From: Podocnemis expansa
Lineage: Eukaryota; Chordata; Testudines; Podocnemididae
Assembly (NCBI GenBank): GCA_007922195.1
Contig: ML682038.1
Location: forward strand, 501,208-565,207
DNA: 64,000 bases
Direction: 5' to 3'
Shown: in pieces, positions 20,875-34,691 of the stretch
How the letters are laid out: each line of letters starts with the position of its first letter
Position numbering within the stretch: the stretch's first letter is position 1
The notes under the pieces: model-generated
The model's input: only the letters and a program-made list of their open reading frames with translations
The model's database searches: none
What the model was told of the DNA's origin: nothing
Made by a program: the position numbers and the translations under genes

Positions 20875-23200
20875 GAATTCCCCTCTGCTGTTAGGGCTGG
20901 AATCTGGTGGAGTAAGGTGGGACTGGCTCTCACTATCCCCTTTTGACAGTCCTAGCTCTGGGGTGGCAGCCTACCCATCTTCAGCTAGATGACATGGGTG
21001 TGTTTGCTGTCATCCCAGCCAGAGGGTTTAAGTCTATTGCTCTGCCCTGTGTAGTGTGCTGAGCCTGGACGTGCTAATCCCATGATGATTGGCTCTAAGT
21101 AACCTCCTTTTGAAGCTGATATGAAGGAAGTGCTCCAAGCCTTTATTATCTGATATTCTGTGACTGTGTGACCGGCAGCCATCGTTTACATTGTAGGAGA
21201 TGTGTTTTGTTTCTGAAAGTCACATTTACCTCCCAAGCAGATGTCACATTTCATTTAAGGTTTGCAAACATTTTTATAAGATGACATAAATGAATAATCA
21301 AAAGGAATAAATATTGCACATAGTCATAGTATTGAGTATGTTAATGTTCACATTTGAACTCTTTCCAGTTCATTTTTGTCCTAAAGTCTTTATATCCAAT
21401 TTTAAAACTGAATTCTGGGGTCAGCTCCTCAGCTGGTGAAAATCAGCATTGCTTCACTGAAGTCAGCTGAGGGTCTGGCCTTTGAGGTTCAATAAGGCAT
21501 TCAGAAGCAATCGCTCAGGAAACTTGATGTCAGGAATCACTAAGCCAGCCTTGTGTCTTGAAGCGCTACTGTGTAGTGAGCTGACTACTTGCACTTGTTG
21601 GCGAAATGAGAGAAGAGTGTCCAAAGATGTTGGAGAAGTCCAGACTGGCAGAGGCTCTGTAGTGTCAAGAGATGTCTCCTGGCATCTGTTGGTGAGCAAA
21701 TGGGGCAGTGACTGAATTGGGCAGGCCTTGCTAGTATTTCAGTAATGAGACAGTTTTGGGCATGTGAGTTAAAATACAGTTAAATTTTGAGTTTGAGGGC
21801 AATAAAATGTTATTGGGTAGGTTGGAAAAAGAGGGGACTAGAGTACTGCACCCAACATGTTGGAGGCATCGTAGACTGAAGCAATGGAAAGAACAGTAGC
21901 CCCCCTAAGAGATTCTGGGGAGGGCATTCTACTCATCATTTAAAGGGGAAATCACATCAGATAGATCATATGGTAAAGAGGCCCTGAAGAAGCCCAGGCA
22001 GTACTAACCTGCCAGAATCCTTGAACTTCTTCAACCCTAGACAACAAACTGTGAGTAGGGAGCTGAGGAGGACAACAATGGCTAGAATACATTGGCCATT
22101 CCAAACTGTAAGAGGACTGAGATTTGGATGATTGCTAAGGCACACTGTGGGATGGTCTAGTCTAGTCTGACCTAATACTGTTAATTTGTTATTTGTGGCT
22201 TTCCCAAATTTATTCTGTTACTTTCCCCTGCCATCTCCCATTTTTCAGTTTTCTTTGTTTTGAAATCTCTGTGTCCTGTGCCTTCAAGTGGGAAAGTGTC
22301 GCCTATCATAAGTGTCCAGGGTATTTTATATCATTTTGTAGATTTTGTAGGAGTTTAAGCTAGAAGTTTTCAGAAGGAATCCCTAGAAAACAGAACCTCA
22401 CTCTTTTTTGCTGCCAACAGCACCTGGAAGAAAGGTTACATTTATGTGAATCTCTATTTGGTAAAGTTTTAAAAACAAATTCAAGTGCCCAAGACCCTAC
22501 TTATGCAAATTGTTATGCATACATATAGCTTTACACACATGAGTAGTGATACTGATATTAGTGGAAGTACTTAAAGTTAAGCAACTGTGCAAGTGTCTGA
22601 GCCCCAGATTGTTTTGAAATATCTCACCATGTTGAACATACAGAATATTTCATTTCTTTTGGTGGTTGAACGGTAGGCTAATTTTCAATAATAAAGAATA
22701 TTTATAATAGTATTATGTGACATTCTTTCCAATGAACTTTTAAAATGGGATATCAAGTAAGCCAGTGTTTTGGTTCTCTTGACCTTGGAGCTAAATGTTT
22801 AGAATGAATCATGTGAAGTGTGATCTGTCAGGATATTTGAAACCTAGTGACATCACTCACCTCAGAGAATTCTACATACATCCCACTGTAGAAACTCTTT
22901 TCTAGTGAACAATCTTAACCATTTCAGAGCTTGAAAAATCAAACCACTTCCTTTTCAAAGTATTTGGAATACAGGGCTAGATTTTCAAAACTAATTAGCA
23001 TAACTTGCATCTACAATCTTGAGGAGACTTTTGCATGAGCAAAACAAATAATTATGGTTATAAGTTCCATTTGCATGCACAGTCATCCATTATGTATGTA
23101 AAAAAAGCTCATGTTAAGGTACAAGGCCAGATTTGTCCACACAGCAGGGTACCTGCACATTTTGTATGTGTGACTTAAGCAGCCACTGTTAACAAGTTGG
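20875..23200. other. Unassigned sequence
   Basis: Moderately AT-rich. No repeat ends, duplications or coding frame above 78 codons. A tctagtctagtctgacc word at about 22157 recalls CR1 tails but is too short to call. Confidence 0.5.
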
Positions 23201-23293
23201 AAAAAAAACAAGGAGTCATGTGGCACTTTAAGACTAACAGATTTATTTTTTGCATGAGCTTTCGTGGGAGAAAATCCCACTTCGTCAGATGAT
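23201..23293 (-). mobile_element. Penelope-type repeat, 3' end, single arm
   Basis: Reads in reverse as the family end: gtgggattttctcccacg, aaagctcatgc, gttagtctt aaagtgccac, ending in a poly-A-like run at 23201-23208. There is no matching second arm here, unlike 31541, 52132 and 61154. Confidence 0.6.
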
Positions 23294-25682
23294 CATCCAT
23301 GTATTATGTTCCTGTAAGAAAGGCTACAACTGTCTTCTCCAGATCATAATTTCTGATGCTGAATTTCCATACCTGATGATCCAGTAACACATTATCAGTA
23401 ATGTCTATGAAACCTTCACAATGAAAACAGGAGAGTTGGCTTAATAGCCACATCATGTATTTGCATCTCTTCACAGCTTTTATATTTGTTAATGTTACTC
23501 CACCTCTTTAAAAAGTTCAGATCCTGACATTTTCAAATCCTTGGAGTGTGAAAATCAGTATCAACCTGGGATAAATTCTGTGTGTGCTCTAGAATTACAA
23601 ATCTGATCTCCCTGAACCTGTGGATGTATGCACAGCAGAGCAATGTACCAAATTGGATATAGGTGTGTAAATTATTATTCCTATTTGTACTGTGGGAGCA
23701 CCTAGGAACCCCAGTCAGGACAAGGACCCTATTTTACTAAGCACTGCACACATGTAAGCACTGGCCATGCCCAAAAGAATTTACAGTGTCAATAAAACCC
23801 ACAAACAATGAGCTTCTCTTCTCCTGGAGAAATTAACCCTCCAGTTACTGAGTTTTGGAAACTGAATCTGAAGTGTTTTTCTCCCTGGGTCTGAGAAAAA
23901 AGAAAATTAAAAAACAATTTTTCTAATTCATTGTAATGAGCAATCTATTTGACATTAGCTAAATTATCATGGAATTTAACAGAAACTGAAAACATAGACA
24001 CTCAGCCTTTCCTTCTCTATCTTATATAAACCATCTATTATATGTATTTACATCAGCAGTCGATCAACCCCAGGGGTCAGGTCACCATGGCATCCAAAAA
24101 TTTGGCTGTGCCATAGTACTTGAGCAGCAGAATGCCCCCCGGCACCTAAGAAAAGCCACCAGTGCTGACGTTTTCAGCATGCTGCTGTCCCCCCAACCGC
24201 TTCTAAAAGCTTCCTGGGCAGCTGCTTCTTTCAACAGCAGTGGGCCTTTTTTGCACAGCAGCGCTGCCAATACTGATGGCAGCGGCTTTTTTCAACAGTG
24301 ACCCAGGTGGGGGTGGGAGCAGTCTGAAGTGCTGCAGCACAGTTAGGTGCCTTAAATTTTGTGCTGGCCCCTAAGTGGGCAGCACATTTGTCAAGTACTG
24401 ATTTGCATGGCCTCTGCCACTATTTATCAGAGTGTCTCACCATCTTTTAATGTATTTGTCATCATATCACCCTCAAGAGCTAGAGAAGTGCTATTATTCC
24501 TATTATGCAGGTAGCAACTGAGGCACAGAAAGAATATATAACTTGCCAAATGTGCCACAGGATGTCTGTGGTGGAACAATGGTATTGAACGTGTGTCTCC
24601 CAAGCTACTGCCCAAACAACTGCACCATTCTTCCCCAAAGAGCATACATCTTACTACAGAAAGGATAGAAAAATGCTTGTGGAGTGGACAACTAAAGTTC
24701 AGTACAGGAAGAAGGATTTCACATCAGATAAAAGGAGTCTTTATACTCATCCTTGTGAGACCTGCTAATGATTGGTGAGGATTTTTTCCAAAATAGACTG
24801 TTCTCTCACTACTCTTATTTTAAATATTGTAGCATAATAAGAGTTTATTTCAGTCTCTCTGGGTTTTTTTAAACCACACAAAAAGAAAATCTGTTGTTTG
24901 TTTTATTTCCAGTTTAGTTCTTAGTATGACAGCTTGACACAAGAATGTGGTTCACTCATTTGTATATAGATAGCAGTAAAAGATCATAAACCCATCATCC
25001 TCCAAATTATCACATGCAATCTGGCTAATGTATTTTGAGTCTCTAATGGAGTTTAGAATAATAGCCCTTGTAGACAATAGCTTTTGGAGCCTGCCTATAG
25101 GGCTTAAGTCATTAGTAGTATTTATTTTTTAATATTAAATTTCTGAAAACTCCAAGAATCTGTGCTCCAGAAGTCCCTCCTTTGGAGTTGCATGAAATCA
25201 CAGAATGGTGAATTCTGGAGCAGCAGCAGGATGGACTTGGCCAGCCAGAATAGCACTAGGGGACTCTACTGTAGCCTGAGATTTTTGCCATCTCTTTAGT
25301 ATCATGGAGGAAATAAATAAATAAATAAATAAAAATACTAAGAAAATATAAAAACCCATATGAGTAAGAAATGGTAAGGCAATTTGGCAGAGGTTTTATG
25401 GCAAAGCTAGAAAATGGCATAATATGCAGTAATTAAGGGTAAAGAACTCATAAATCAATCATTTAACAGTGTTTTAAAATTAAATAAATAAATAAATGGA
25501 TGGATAAATAAATAAAAGAGCATTCAGCAAGAAACAAAATGGAGAGATCATAAAGGGAAGTTACATATCTCCATCAGCAGATTTAACAGGAAATTCTAAG
25601 TAGGTCAAGATGGAGGCAAGCCTCTGAACTTTTGAACTCACTCAGCCCCCCTCCCATCAAGTATCTTAAAGTATCCACCCCC
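23294..25682. other. Unassigned sequence with a GC-richer patch and two AAAT microsatellites
   Basis: 24070-24400 is GC-richer (gcagcagcgctgcc-type words) and may be a small transposon, but no paired ends were found. (AAAT)n tracts lie at 25311-25334 and 25480-25517. Nothing else is supported. Confidence 0.5.
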
Positions 25683-27165
25683 TGTCAGCAGGGCTCGTCA
25701 AAAGTATTGATTTTGATGATGCAATATGCAGATGAGCAATGAAGTCGCCCTTTTTCAATTGGATGAACATGAAATGATACCTTTTGGACTGGTCAAGAAG
25801 AAACTGGGAGTGGCAGAAATTGCAAAAAAAAGGCAGTGCAAAGAGCAGCTCTGTGGAGATCTCTCCCGTTCCTTATTGGGTTCCAATGGCCTTTTGGCTG
25901 TGTTACCTGCTACACTAGGAGTCTCACTCACATCCATCCCTAGAGAGAGTGACAACGTCTCTAGTGGAAGCCTGAGAGCTAAGTTTTGGACTTAGGCTCT
26001 GAGAGCTGGGTTTAACTCAGTTTCTGGGAGCAGAGTATCTGACTTAGTTTCCAAAGGCACAGGGTTGTGTCTCTGAGCGGTGACTCAGGACATTATCCTT
26101 GAAGCTGGGTCTCTGTGCCTGGCTTCTAAAGGGTCTTCCATGCTCTTACAACCAAGCAGCTAACTGAGTACTGCCTAGAGGTTTGTGAGCTCCGCTGCCT
26201 TTGAGGCTTCTCCAGCCAGCCTGCCAGCCTGCCTGCCTGCCGCTGACCGATCCACAGCGCGCCTGAGGCTCCTGTTGTCCAGCAGCTACCTCTGCCTACC
26301 CTGAGTGTTCCGAAGCCACGGTGCCACGGCAACCAGCCCAGAGCTGTGCGAGGCCCACCGGACTAGCCAGCTCTTTCCCTGCTGTCCCACCTTTTCCCCT
26401 CTTTTGCCTCCCACCTTATCTCCTGCTTGCTGTTTCTCTGAGGACCCCTACAACTCAGCGCAGCTTTTTCCAGCCTTTTGGGGTAAGCGAAAAAGGGTCC
26501 CAAGGAGGGGAGGAATGCCTATAGGGAACAGTATCAGGGGAAGCCTAAGCCCTTTATAAAGCAACTTTTTAAGGCAATTTATTTAAGTTAAGGGAGACAA
26601 GCAACCCAGAGTTAGACCTTAAGGAGCAGCATTAAGAATTGAGATCTCTCCATTCAGCCAGTGACTGGCCCTCCCTCGCTGAATGTTCTTTTAATTACCT
26701 CATTGTCTTTGTGTTATAGTTATAAGTTAAAGTGTTGCCTTTATGTGTTAATTGTATCTATAAACCATAGCGCTTATATGTTATAAGTTAAGCAGTGTCT
26801 TTATATTGTAATTTCCTAGAATAATTTTAATGCCTTTAAGCTTGATGTTAAGTAGCGGTTTTTCTTAAAGGGACAGCAGCGCTTTAGTCAGTGCTTACAA
26901 TACATGTTACAATAAAGCCGCTTTTGATCAAAACAAATTATTGACTCTGAATCTTTGTTGCTTGTGAGTCTGTGCTTGATCGGTGGGCTGTAGCCGTAGT
27001 CCCCAACTTGGGACATTTATCCCAGGGTTTGGATATTTGTCCGTTTAAGCGAAATAACCTAATTTGGGTTTGTAATTACATCCAGACTGCTGGACGGTCT
27101 GAAAATTGATAAATTGAGTGATTGGATTTTGGGGATCAAATTTTTGGGGTAACACTACAGCTGTT
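25683..27165 (+). repeat. Probable retroviral-type LTR block
   Basis: Has a polyadenylation signal AATAAA at 26911-26916 followed by T/G-rich sequence (gaatctttgttgcttgtgagt), and C/T-rich upstream sequence at about 26200-26460. It ends near a ttttggggtaac word (27140-27151). The order (C/T-rich U3/R, AATAAA, T/G-rich U5) suits an ERV LTR. The 89-codon frame at 25726 has no identifiable domain. No partner LTR or pol was found. Confidence 0.35.
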
Positions 27166-27506
27166 TTTGATAGTTTGTACACTGAATGTATCTCAGAGAT
27201 CGGTTAAGAGGTATTTAGTATTCATATCTGAAGGAAGTGAAATTTACCAGTGTGACCCAGAGTTGCCTTGATGTCCACTGGCAGAAGATACACAGGGTGC
27301 ATAGACTTTACAGGGATCCCCTGAGTTGGTTATGTGTATAATAGTTGGCCAAAGAATGGTATGTGAAGTCTCTATGGAGAGCCAGTAGCCCATGGGTCAT
27401 CATAATTATTGTGAAATGTACATATGGATAATATTTAAGGAGTTGTGCATGCACACTAAAAATTTGTGTCCGTAAAACCTCAGAGTTAAGGCAAGGCACC
27501 AAGAGG

Positions 27507-28567
27507 TGACTGTAGCAGGAAGGCAGAGCCCCCCTTGGAGATAGGCCAGAGGGTTCTGCCTGTCAGTAGAGGGGTGGAGCCAGAGCCGGCCTGCCAATCA
27601 GGCCAGAAGCAGAGGGGTGGGACAGGAACAGGAAGTATGAAAAGGGAGGCAGTCAGCTTGGCTGAGCACCAGCTGCTGAAGAAGAAGGATGCACCTTGGC
27701 TTGCTCCTGACCCTGGGCTGCCCTGTGGGGAAGCTGGGCTCCTGGCCACCAGACCTGGGCCCACATGTCTGGTGGGGCCCACCCATGGCTGGGAACTGGA
27801 AGCTGCCACTCGGGTTCAGGTCCACCCCTGGCCCGCAGGGAGAGTTGCTGCCAGCAAGGCAGGTGGGAGCTCCCTAGCTGTTCCCTGTGGGGCTCCCTGA
27901 AGTGCTGCCACCCTCCTGTGACTTGGAGGAGCTGCCCCTGGCTTCTGGGAGCCACGAGCCTCTGCCCACCTCATGCGACCTGGAGGAGTTGCTGCTTGTG
28001 GAGGAGCTTGATGGACTACCTAACCTGCCGCCACCTGATGAGATTGAAGGCTTCTATAATCTACCCCTGGGGGATTACCCTGAAGACCCAACAGATGAGG
28101 TATGGCAGGAGCATGAGGCCAGGAGTAGCCCAGGGGAGTGAGGGTCTCAGCCCTCGATGGTGAGTCACATCTTGGGGCCAGCGTGTTGCAGCTCGGACCC
28201 TGCTGGCCCCTGCACCAAGACCTCAGGCCCTATAGAGCCCACCTCAGAGTTTGTGTGTTGCGGCTCGGACCCCGCTGACCCCTGTCTGGAGGCCTCAGCC
28301 CCTGTTGGGAAGCTTGGCTGGGACACAGTGGATCTGTGCAACCCAATGCCCTTGTTGACCCCGACCCCTGCCATACGCCACCTCTTGGGTCATAATGCTG
28401 AGAGGCAGCCTTGTACTTTTCCCTCATCCTGGTGACTGGAACTGACACGGTGAAACTTTTGCCCAGCCAAGGGGCTAAAGACTTAGCAGTCCTGTCCCAC
28501 AAGGGGCTGAGGACCTGAACCCACCACCCCTCCCTCTCGGGAGGGTGGGCAGCATATCTACTGTGAC
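27507..28567 (+). repeat. Ty3/gypsy-type LTR, GC-rich, with internal subrepeats
   Basis: Starts near tgactgtagcaggaagg, contains gaagtatgaaaagggaggc (TATA-like position) and gcttggctgagcaccagctg, and ends ...catatctactgtgaca. The U3/R words resemble those of the LTRs at 18057 and 20432. Inside it, two related blocks (gcagctcggaccctgctggc, 28189; gcggctcggaccccgctgac, 28260) form a tandem of about 70 bp. An acidic 84-codon frame (27887-28141) is probably a by-product of GC content. Confidence 0.45.
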
Positions 28568-31540
28568 ATACCTCAGAAATGTTCCTTTTGGGCAAGAGAT
28601 TAGTCACCTATCTTTCTATCAGGCCATTTGCATTATGTCTATTGTATACCTCATGATGGAGCCTATCTGAATGCTGAAACACTGAAATAAGAGATTGTTT
28701 CAGCCTGTGGATTTGACAGCTAGTTGGTGCAGGCCTGTTTATGAACAATGACAAAATATTGTTCTGGTGTACCTTGGAAACTTCTGGGGTCTCTCACCAA
28801 GGAGGAGAGCAAACAGTGCATTTGTCTCATGAAAGAAGGGTCATAGACAGCCTGGCTGTAAAGTGATACAAGAATTTTAGATGGGCAAGACAAAGTGAGG
28901 CATGAGCTTATCTTGTTAGTTAAATCTAGGCATAGAGAAGGCTTCCTTGCATCAAAAGCATGCAGTAGTGAGGTGCCTCACAACCCTGGGTACCTTGGGA
29001 AGCATCACCACTGGTTTTATCAATTGATCAGCTGTAAAGCCTATATGTCAGTCTCACTAGGTGCAGTGCACTCAAGCTTTGGTTCATCAAAACATTTATG
29101 GATAACCTCACAGAAGTCACTGGAATTCCTCATGCACTAGTTAAGCATGTGATTAAATGCTTTATTAGATAGGGGCCAAAGTGCTCAGTATCTTCCATGG
29201 TTGAGTCCTGTAACATAATGAATGCTCTCCCCTACCATACTACATGACCCTCCATGCATCAAAAGGAAACAGACAGGCAGAGGCACAGCGCAATTGTGAG
29301 GGTTTATAGAAATACTGCAATATCAGGTAATTCATTAAAAAAGCAACTCCAACATTTTGAAAAATGGCTTAAGTTTAGTTAAAATATTTTGCTGCTTTAT
29401 TTGTTAGATCTGCATGCTTCAAATGTCAAAAATTTTAGGCAGGATTCCCAAAAAACAGAAGCAAAAAATTAACCAATGAGCTTCCCTGGTCCCTCTTCCT
29501 TATATACTTGTTCCCTCTTTCACTATATTGGAGAAGGTTCTTTAGTGCTAGACAGAATTGTGTCTGTCTGCCTTTCTCCAGCCCCTTATTATATTACTGA
29601 ATTTCTCAGTTTTTAAGATGTTCACCCAATGTGCATGCATGTGTATAGAGAGAGAGACATGGGAAAGATCAGAGTGGATGTGAGTGCATGAAGTGTGAAA
29701 CATCCTCCCCTGCATTTTGAAGATAGACAAATAAATGAACTGCTGCTGTTCATGAGTCACTTTACTATGTACATTCATCACAATGTATAATTTATTTTTT
29801 ACTTGGGCAATGCACCTTTTAAAATGCTATTTTTAAGGGCATTTTTAAAGTCAGCCTCCACACAGGCTAACAGACTCCCACAAAGTTCCAATTCTCCTCT
29901 ATAAGCATTCCTCTTGAACTCAGTTGATGTTACTCATATCCTTCAGGGGATAATCAACCTGCAGAACTATGCTTTACAAAGAATCTTTGTAAACCCAGAG
30001 CCCACAGTCATAGCTGTGTGGGCAGATCATGTGCCCACATCAAGCTCTCTTGAAGCCCAGGTTCTCTGCAGGGCATGGATCCAGCCATATGATTCCAACT
30101 GCAAGATCAGGGCCATAAATACTTCATTAGCCAGCATACATCTCTATCATAGGGCCCAATCCAGAGCAAACTGAAGTCAATAGGATTCTTTCCATAAACT
30201 TTCCTGAGCTTTGGATCATCCTCTTAATAAGAACTTAAGAGCCTGAAAATGTAGTTTAGTTAGCTCTGTGTCGGCAGTTCTCTGTTGATTTCAGCAGGCT
30301 GCTCATGGGTAGACATCAGCAAACAAACATTTTTTTATCCAACTGGTGCTCAAATTTTTAAAAAATCTGTGAAATGTTTTGAGTGACCTAAAGATGCGCT
30401 TTTTATCTGAAAAATCATCCTGCAGTCATGGATGTAGTTGTACACCTATGTAGAACTCATTGCAGAATCCAGCCCTAAGTTTTGAACTCCCTTTATGGAG
30501 TATAGGTGTTCTGTTGGAGATAGCTGAGGGGCAGATAAGTAATATATTTGTGTTTTTCTTAGGTCTATGATGCTATACTTTTTGCTTGAACACTACCAGA
30601 TAAATGACAGTAGCTACCGTTTTTCTTTTATGATGGATGAAGTTTTCTAATTTTCAAATGAAATAATGAACTCTAATAGAAACTAGAAATGGCCCACCCA
30701 CCCCTCCTACTTCCCCCAGATCCCATCATCTGAAAACTTGAGAGAGGTTTGTTCCTGATCCAATCTTTGTAGCTCTCTCAAGGCCATCTTATAGCAAAAT
30801 CAGATGTTTCTTATATTTGAGATAAGAAATTATTCAAGTTATATGGCCCATAGTTCATAAAATATGTTAGTGTCATTTTTATGAAAGAAGCTATATATAA
30901 ACAGTTCACTATCTTTATATTGCAATGCTCCCTACCAACTAGACCTTATTTAAATGAATCTAGAAAGCATTACTTTGGTAGAGTATGCTGAATTAACTTT
31001 AATTTAATACTTAAATACAGCATTACATCCAGAAAAAGCTAAAAATTCATATCAACAATTGCATATCATGTTGTCCTATTACTTTTGTGCAGTTTAAGGC
31101 ATTTGGTTTGAGCTTCATAATATCCACAAATCTTATAAAGGTATTAAATATATTTTTCACTGTGGAAGTTAGTCTTGTAATCAGTTGTGGAAAAGGACCA
31201 ATTAGGTATCTGACCTAAATAACACAGCATTCAATGATTTACTAAACTTGTAATATACATAGAAGGGTAAAGTACTGAAGGATATTACTAGAGTCAGTGT
31301 CACTCCCTATCTACTTGTCTTTCATTAACCTTTGGTAAGATGTACATCCCCAAAGCCAAAATGTTATATCTGTATTTATAAAAGTCCAATGAAAAAACAA
31401 CTCCCTTAACATTCTTTTAATATTGCCCAGTGAAGCGCTCAAAAATTGGAGATGCCAAAACTCAGGTTTTCTGTGCAAACAAAACTCTGTCCCTTGTACA
31501 TAGGGACTGTTAATACAAACTGTAATTTCATTATAACAAA
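28568..31540. other. Unassigned AT-rich sequence
   Basis: No frame above 86 codons, no paired repeats and no recognised family. Confidence 0.5.
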
Positions 31541-31710
31541 TGAGTCCTGTGGCACTTAAAGAATAACAATTTATTTACTGCATGAGTTTTGTGGGAGAAA
31601 ATCCCATTTCATCATGAAAGCTTATGCAATAAATAAATTTGTTAGGCTTTAAGTGCCACAGGACTCCATGTTGTTTTACTGAACTTGACTAACATGGCTG
31701 CCTCTTTGAT
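31541..31710. mobile_element. Penelope-type repeat arranged as a foldback
   Basis: A reverse arm (gagtcctgtggcacttaaag ... gtgggagaaaatcccat) is followed at once by a forward arm (gaaagcttatgcaataaata ... aagtgccacaggactcc, then gacttgactaacatggctgc-like end). The two 3' ends point outward. Such 5'-inverted copies are typical of LINE and Penelope-type integration. Confidence 0.65.
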
Positions 31711-32910
31711 AGTCATTATGTGATTATATACTACTATTTTTCCAGCAATAGGCCTGATCTAAGGCTCTGTGTGTGTGCAGGGCAGACCATACCTGGGTAC
31801 AGAAATAGCTATTTGATTTTTATACATATCCCCTCTGTTTAATATTCCATTCAGGGCACTATATGCAGTTCGTGAACTGAATGAGGAGTGAATGAAACTG
31901 GAGTCCTCAGTACTGAGCAGTTTCATTCACTCCTGGCTGCCCAAATTCTCTGCAATAGCCCTGTCTCACTGGAGAAGCACCCTATAGGCTTTTTATGACA
32001 GGAGCCATTGATGAGGGTGTAATCTACCAATTTCCATGTGTAAATTCCCAAACCCAGTAATAGCCTGTCAGCTCATCTCTTGTACAGAACGTTTCTACAG
32101 TTAGTAGGATTAGACTGTGTATAGAGCTGGAATTTAGTCTGAAAATGCCACAGTTCAATGCACATGTGTGCTCATTTCAATGTCCATTTTGTCTGGAGGC
32201 TCTTTTTGTTGCATTCCATCTCTCTTACACTCAGTCTTGTATCTATACAACTGTTACTGTTGTGTATTGTATGTATACAGATGTGGGCAATTCAGAGGGA
32301 AGTGAATGCCCTGTGGCATTCCCAAAAGACAGGCGTTTTTAGCAGTTACCCCAAATAATGCCAAATGGCAACCATCATCCTTAGAGAAAGCCCCATGATT
32401 AAGCCATGGACCTGAACAACAAAACCATGGGGAAGTTCGTGTATGAATCCACACTCAGTAACATGCCTCTTTCTGTCTCATGAACAGAACCAAATGCATG
32501 AAGTCTATGCTGTAAAATCTGGGGAATTTTGAGTCTGGATCCAAATGCTCAGGTCATGTCCATCTCTAATTTTCAAGGATCCCAATTCAGCAAATCATCC
32601 CTGTTTGGCAAAGTACTTAAGTATATGTTTAATTTTAAGCACACATTTACCAGTTCAGTCCTGTCCTATCTCTACTGTATCCAAGTCTGTCCCCTCCCTT
32701 TCTCTTTTTAACTTTATTATAATAAAAAGTATCACATACTGTTTCCAAGCCCCTATTTGAACCAGTTGTATATTTCAGCCAAGTTTTCTTGATAGTAGTC
32801 ATGTCACAGAATCACACGATGTTGCAGCCACAGCTAGAGTTGACTGGTACAACATCAGACAATCCTTCGAAGAGTAGAAAGTGGTCCATGTGGTGAATTC
32901 CCCTATTCAT
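31711..32910. other. Unassigned AT-rich sequence
   Basis: Only short frames (at most 71 codons) without family resemblance; no repeat ends recognised. Confidence 0.5.
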
Positions 32911-33764
32911 AGTGTTGTAGCTATCTTGGTCCCAACATATTAGAGACACGATACTGAGGCAGTTTCTGTTATTAGATTAACTTCTTTTGGTGAAAAAGAT
33001 AATCTTTAAAAAGAGCTTTTCTGCAGGTCTGAGAGAGGTCCTTGGAGTGTTGCAGCTAAATACAAAGTAGAACAGATTGTCTAATGTAACTAGTAGCTAA
33101 TATCTACTGTAAGAGGCCATTCAAAACTCATTAGCATGTCTGTAGTAATAGGACAAAAAGGAGGGGATTAAATTAGACTGTTGTAATAAACCATAAATCC
33201 AGTGTCTTTATTAAGTCCATGATTTTTGGTGTCTTGCAAAATTATGAATTTAAGCTCCCAGGCTCAGCTATTAAAGGTATTGTGCAGGTTTCCTTTGAGG
33301 ATAGGGACTGAGAGGTCAGATATGTAGTGATTGCTTTGTGAAAAGAGCTCATCCGTAGATTATAGAGCATTTTTGTCTCTTATCTTTTTCTCTGCGAGTT
33401 CATTCAAGACCATAGTGAGTGACTCATGTCACCAATAGTTGTTCTGGGACACTGATGAGACACACATGTTGTGATAACTACATATAGGAGCCATGAATCT
33501 TGAAATGTGTGTTTGGAGGGTATTGATCACTGAGGAGTTGCCTGCAGACCAGAGGAGAGGGTTCAGGAAATTCTTTCAGGATATGGTTTCAACCCCACCC
33601 CACCCCCATTTCCAGCTTTCAAACAATCTCTCCAAACTCACCATGTTCATTACCAGAAGATCCACACAGACTGGGGTTCACCAACTCAAAGCACCAGACC
33701 CTCCTTTAACAACAGATGCAAATTGTGAATACATATCTCTAGTGCTACTATGATCAATATGTAC

Positions 33765-34092
33765 TTAAGACTTGTTATACAAGGTCAAACTAATGGTCCA
33801 TTTAGGCCAATATACTGTCTTCTGACAGTGGCCAGGGCCAGAAAGTTCAAAGAGAACAGATCAAGGACATTTTTGAGCAATGCATCCTCTGTCATACAGC
33901 CCCAATTTTTACCAGCTGCAGGTTCAGGGACACCCAGAAAATGGGGTTGCATCTATGACTGCCTTGGGTAATAGCCATTGAAGGACCTGTTCTTTATGTC
34001 CTTATCTAATTCCATTTTGAACCCAGTTATATTTTTGGCCTTCACAACATCACTGGGAAATGAGTTCCACAAGTTGGCTGTGACCTGGGATA
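33765..34092 (-). mobile_element. L3/CR1-type LINE 3' fragment inside the Penelope element
   Basis: Contains atggtccatttaggccaata, tgtcttctgacagtggccag and cacaacatcactgggaaatg, which are characteristic of the old CR1/L3 3' end, reading toward the left. The same words start the element at 42361. Penelope sequence resumes near 34093 (cctttcacgatccgtgg), so the LINE inserted second. Confidence 0.75.
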
Positions 34093-34449
34093 GTACCTTT
34101 CACGATCCGTGGTTTCTACCATATCTATCACAACACATAGTAGTATATCTTATATAATATAATAACTAATGGGTGAACACTTTTCACAAAGTGATTATTC
34201 CCTATTTGACCTTTGCTAGACTATGAAAATCATGGACTTAATAAAGCCATGAGATTCATGGCTTATTACAACCATCTGTAAGTCTAATGGCCCTTTTTTA
34301 TCCTATCACTGAAAAGGTGTTAACCATTCACTTCATGTGGAATGATGTCGTTCAGTCCGTGTTAACTAATTACGTTAAATAATCTGTCCCCACTTGTATT
34401 TAGCTATGACAATCTGAGAACCTTTCCCAGACCTGAAGAAGAGCTCTGT

Positions 34450-34691
34450 GGTATGTGTACAATGTGATAGATCTGCAGCATGGCCATGACTGTCTGGGTC
34501 AGCTTTGGGCTATAGGACTATAAAATTACTGTATAGACATTTGTGCTTGGGCTGGAGCATGGGCTTTTCCTGTCCAGCCTCTAGCCTGCTCCCAAATGCC
34601 TATAATGAAATTTTTAGCCCTGCAAGCCTGAGTCAGCTAACCCAGCTCTAAGACTTGGTGCTGTGGGGTTTATCACAGTATAGCCATACCC
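34450..34691. mobile_element. MITE inside the Penelope 3' UTR
   Basis: Left end GGTATGTGTACAATGTGATA; right end read inward GGGTATGGCTATACTGTGAT. Mirrored interior words gggctggagcatgggctt/aagactt and gtcagctttgggc/gagtcagctaaccc give a foldback. It lies between agagctctgt and ataagctc, which are adjacent in the intact Penelope 3' end. The target duplication is not clean. Confidence 0.65.
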
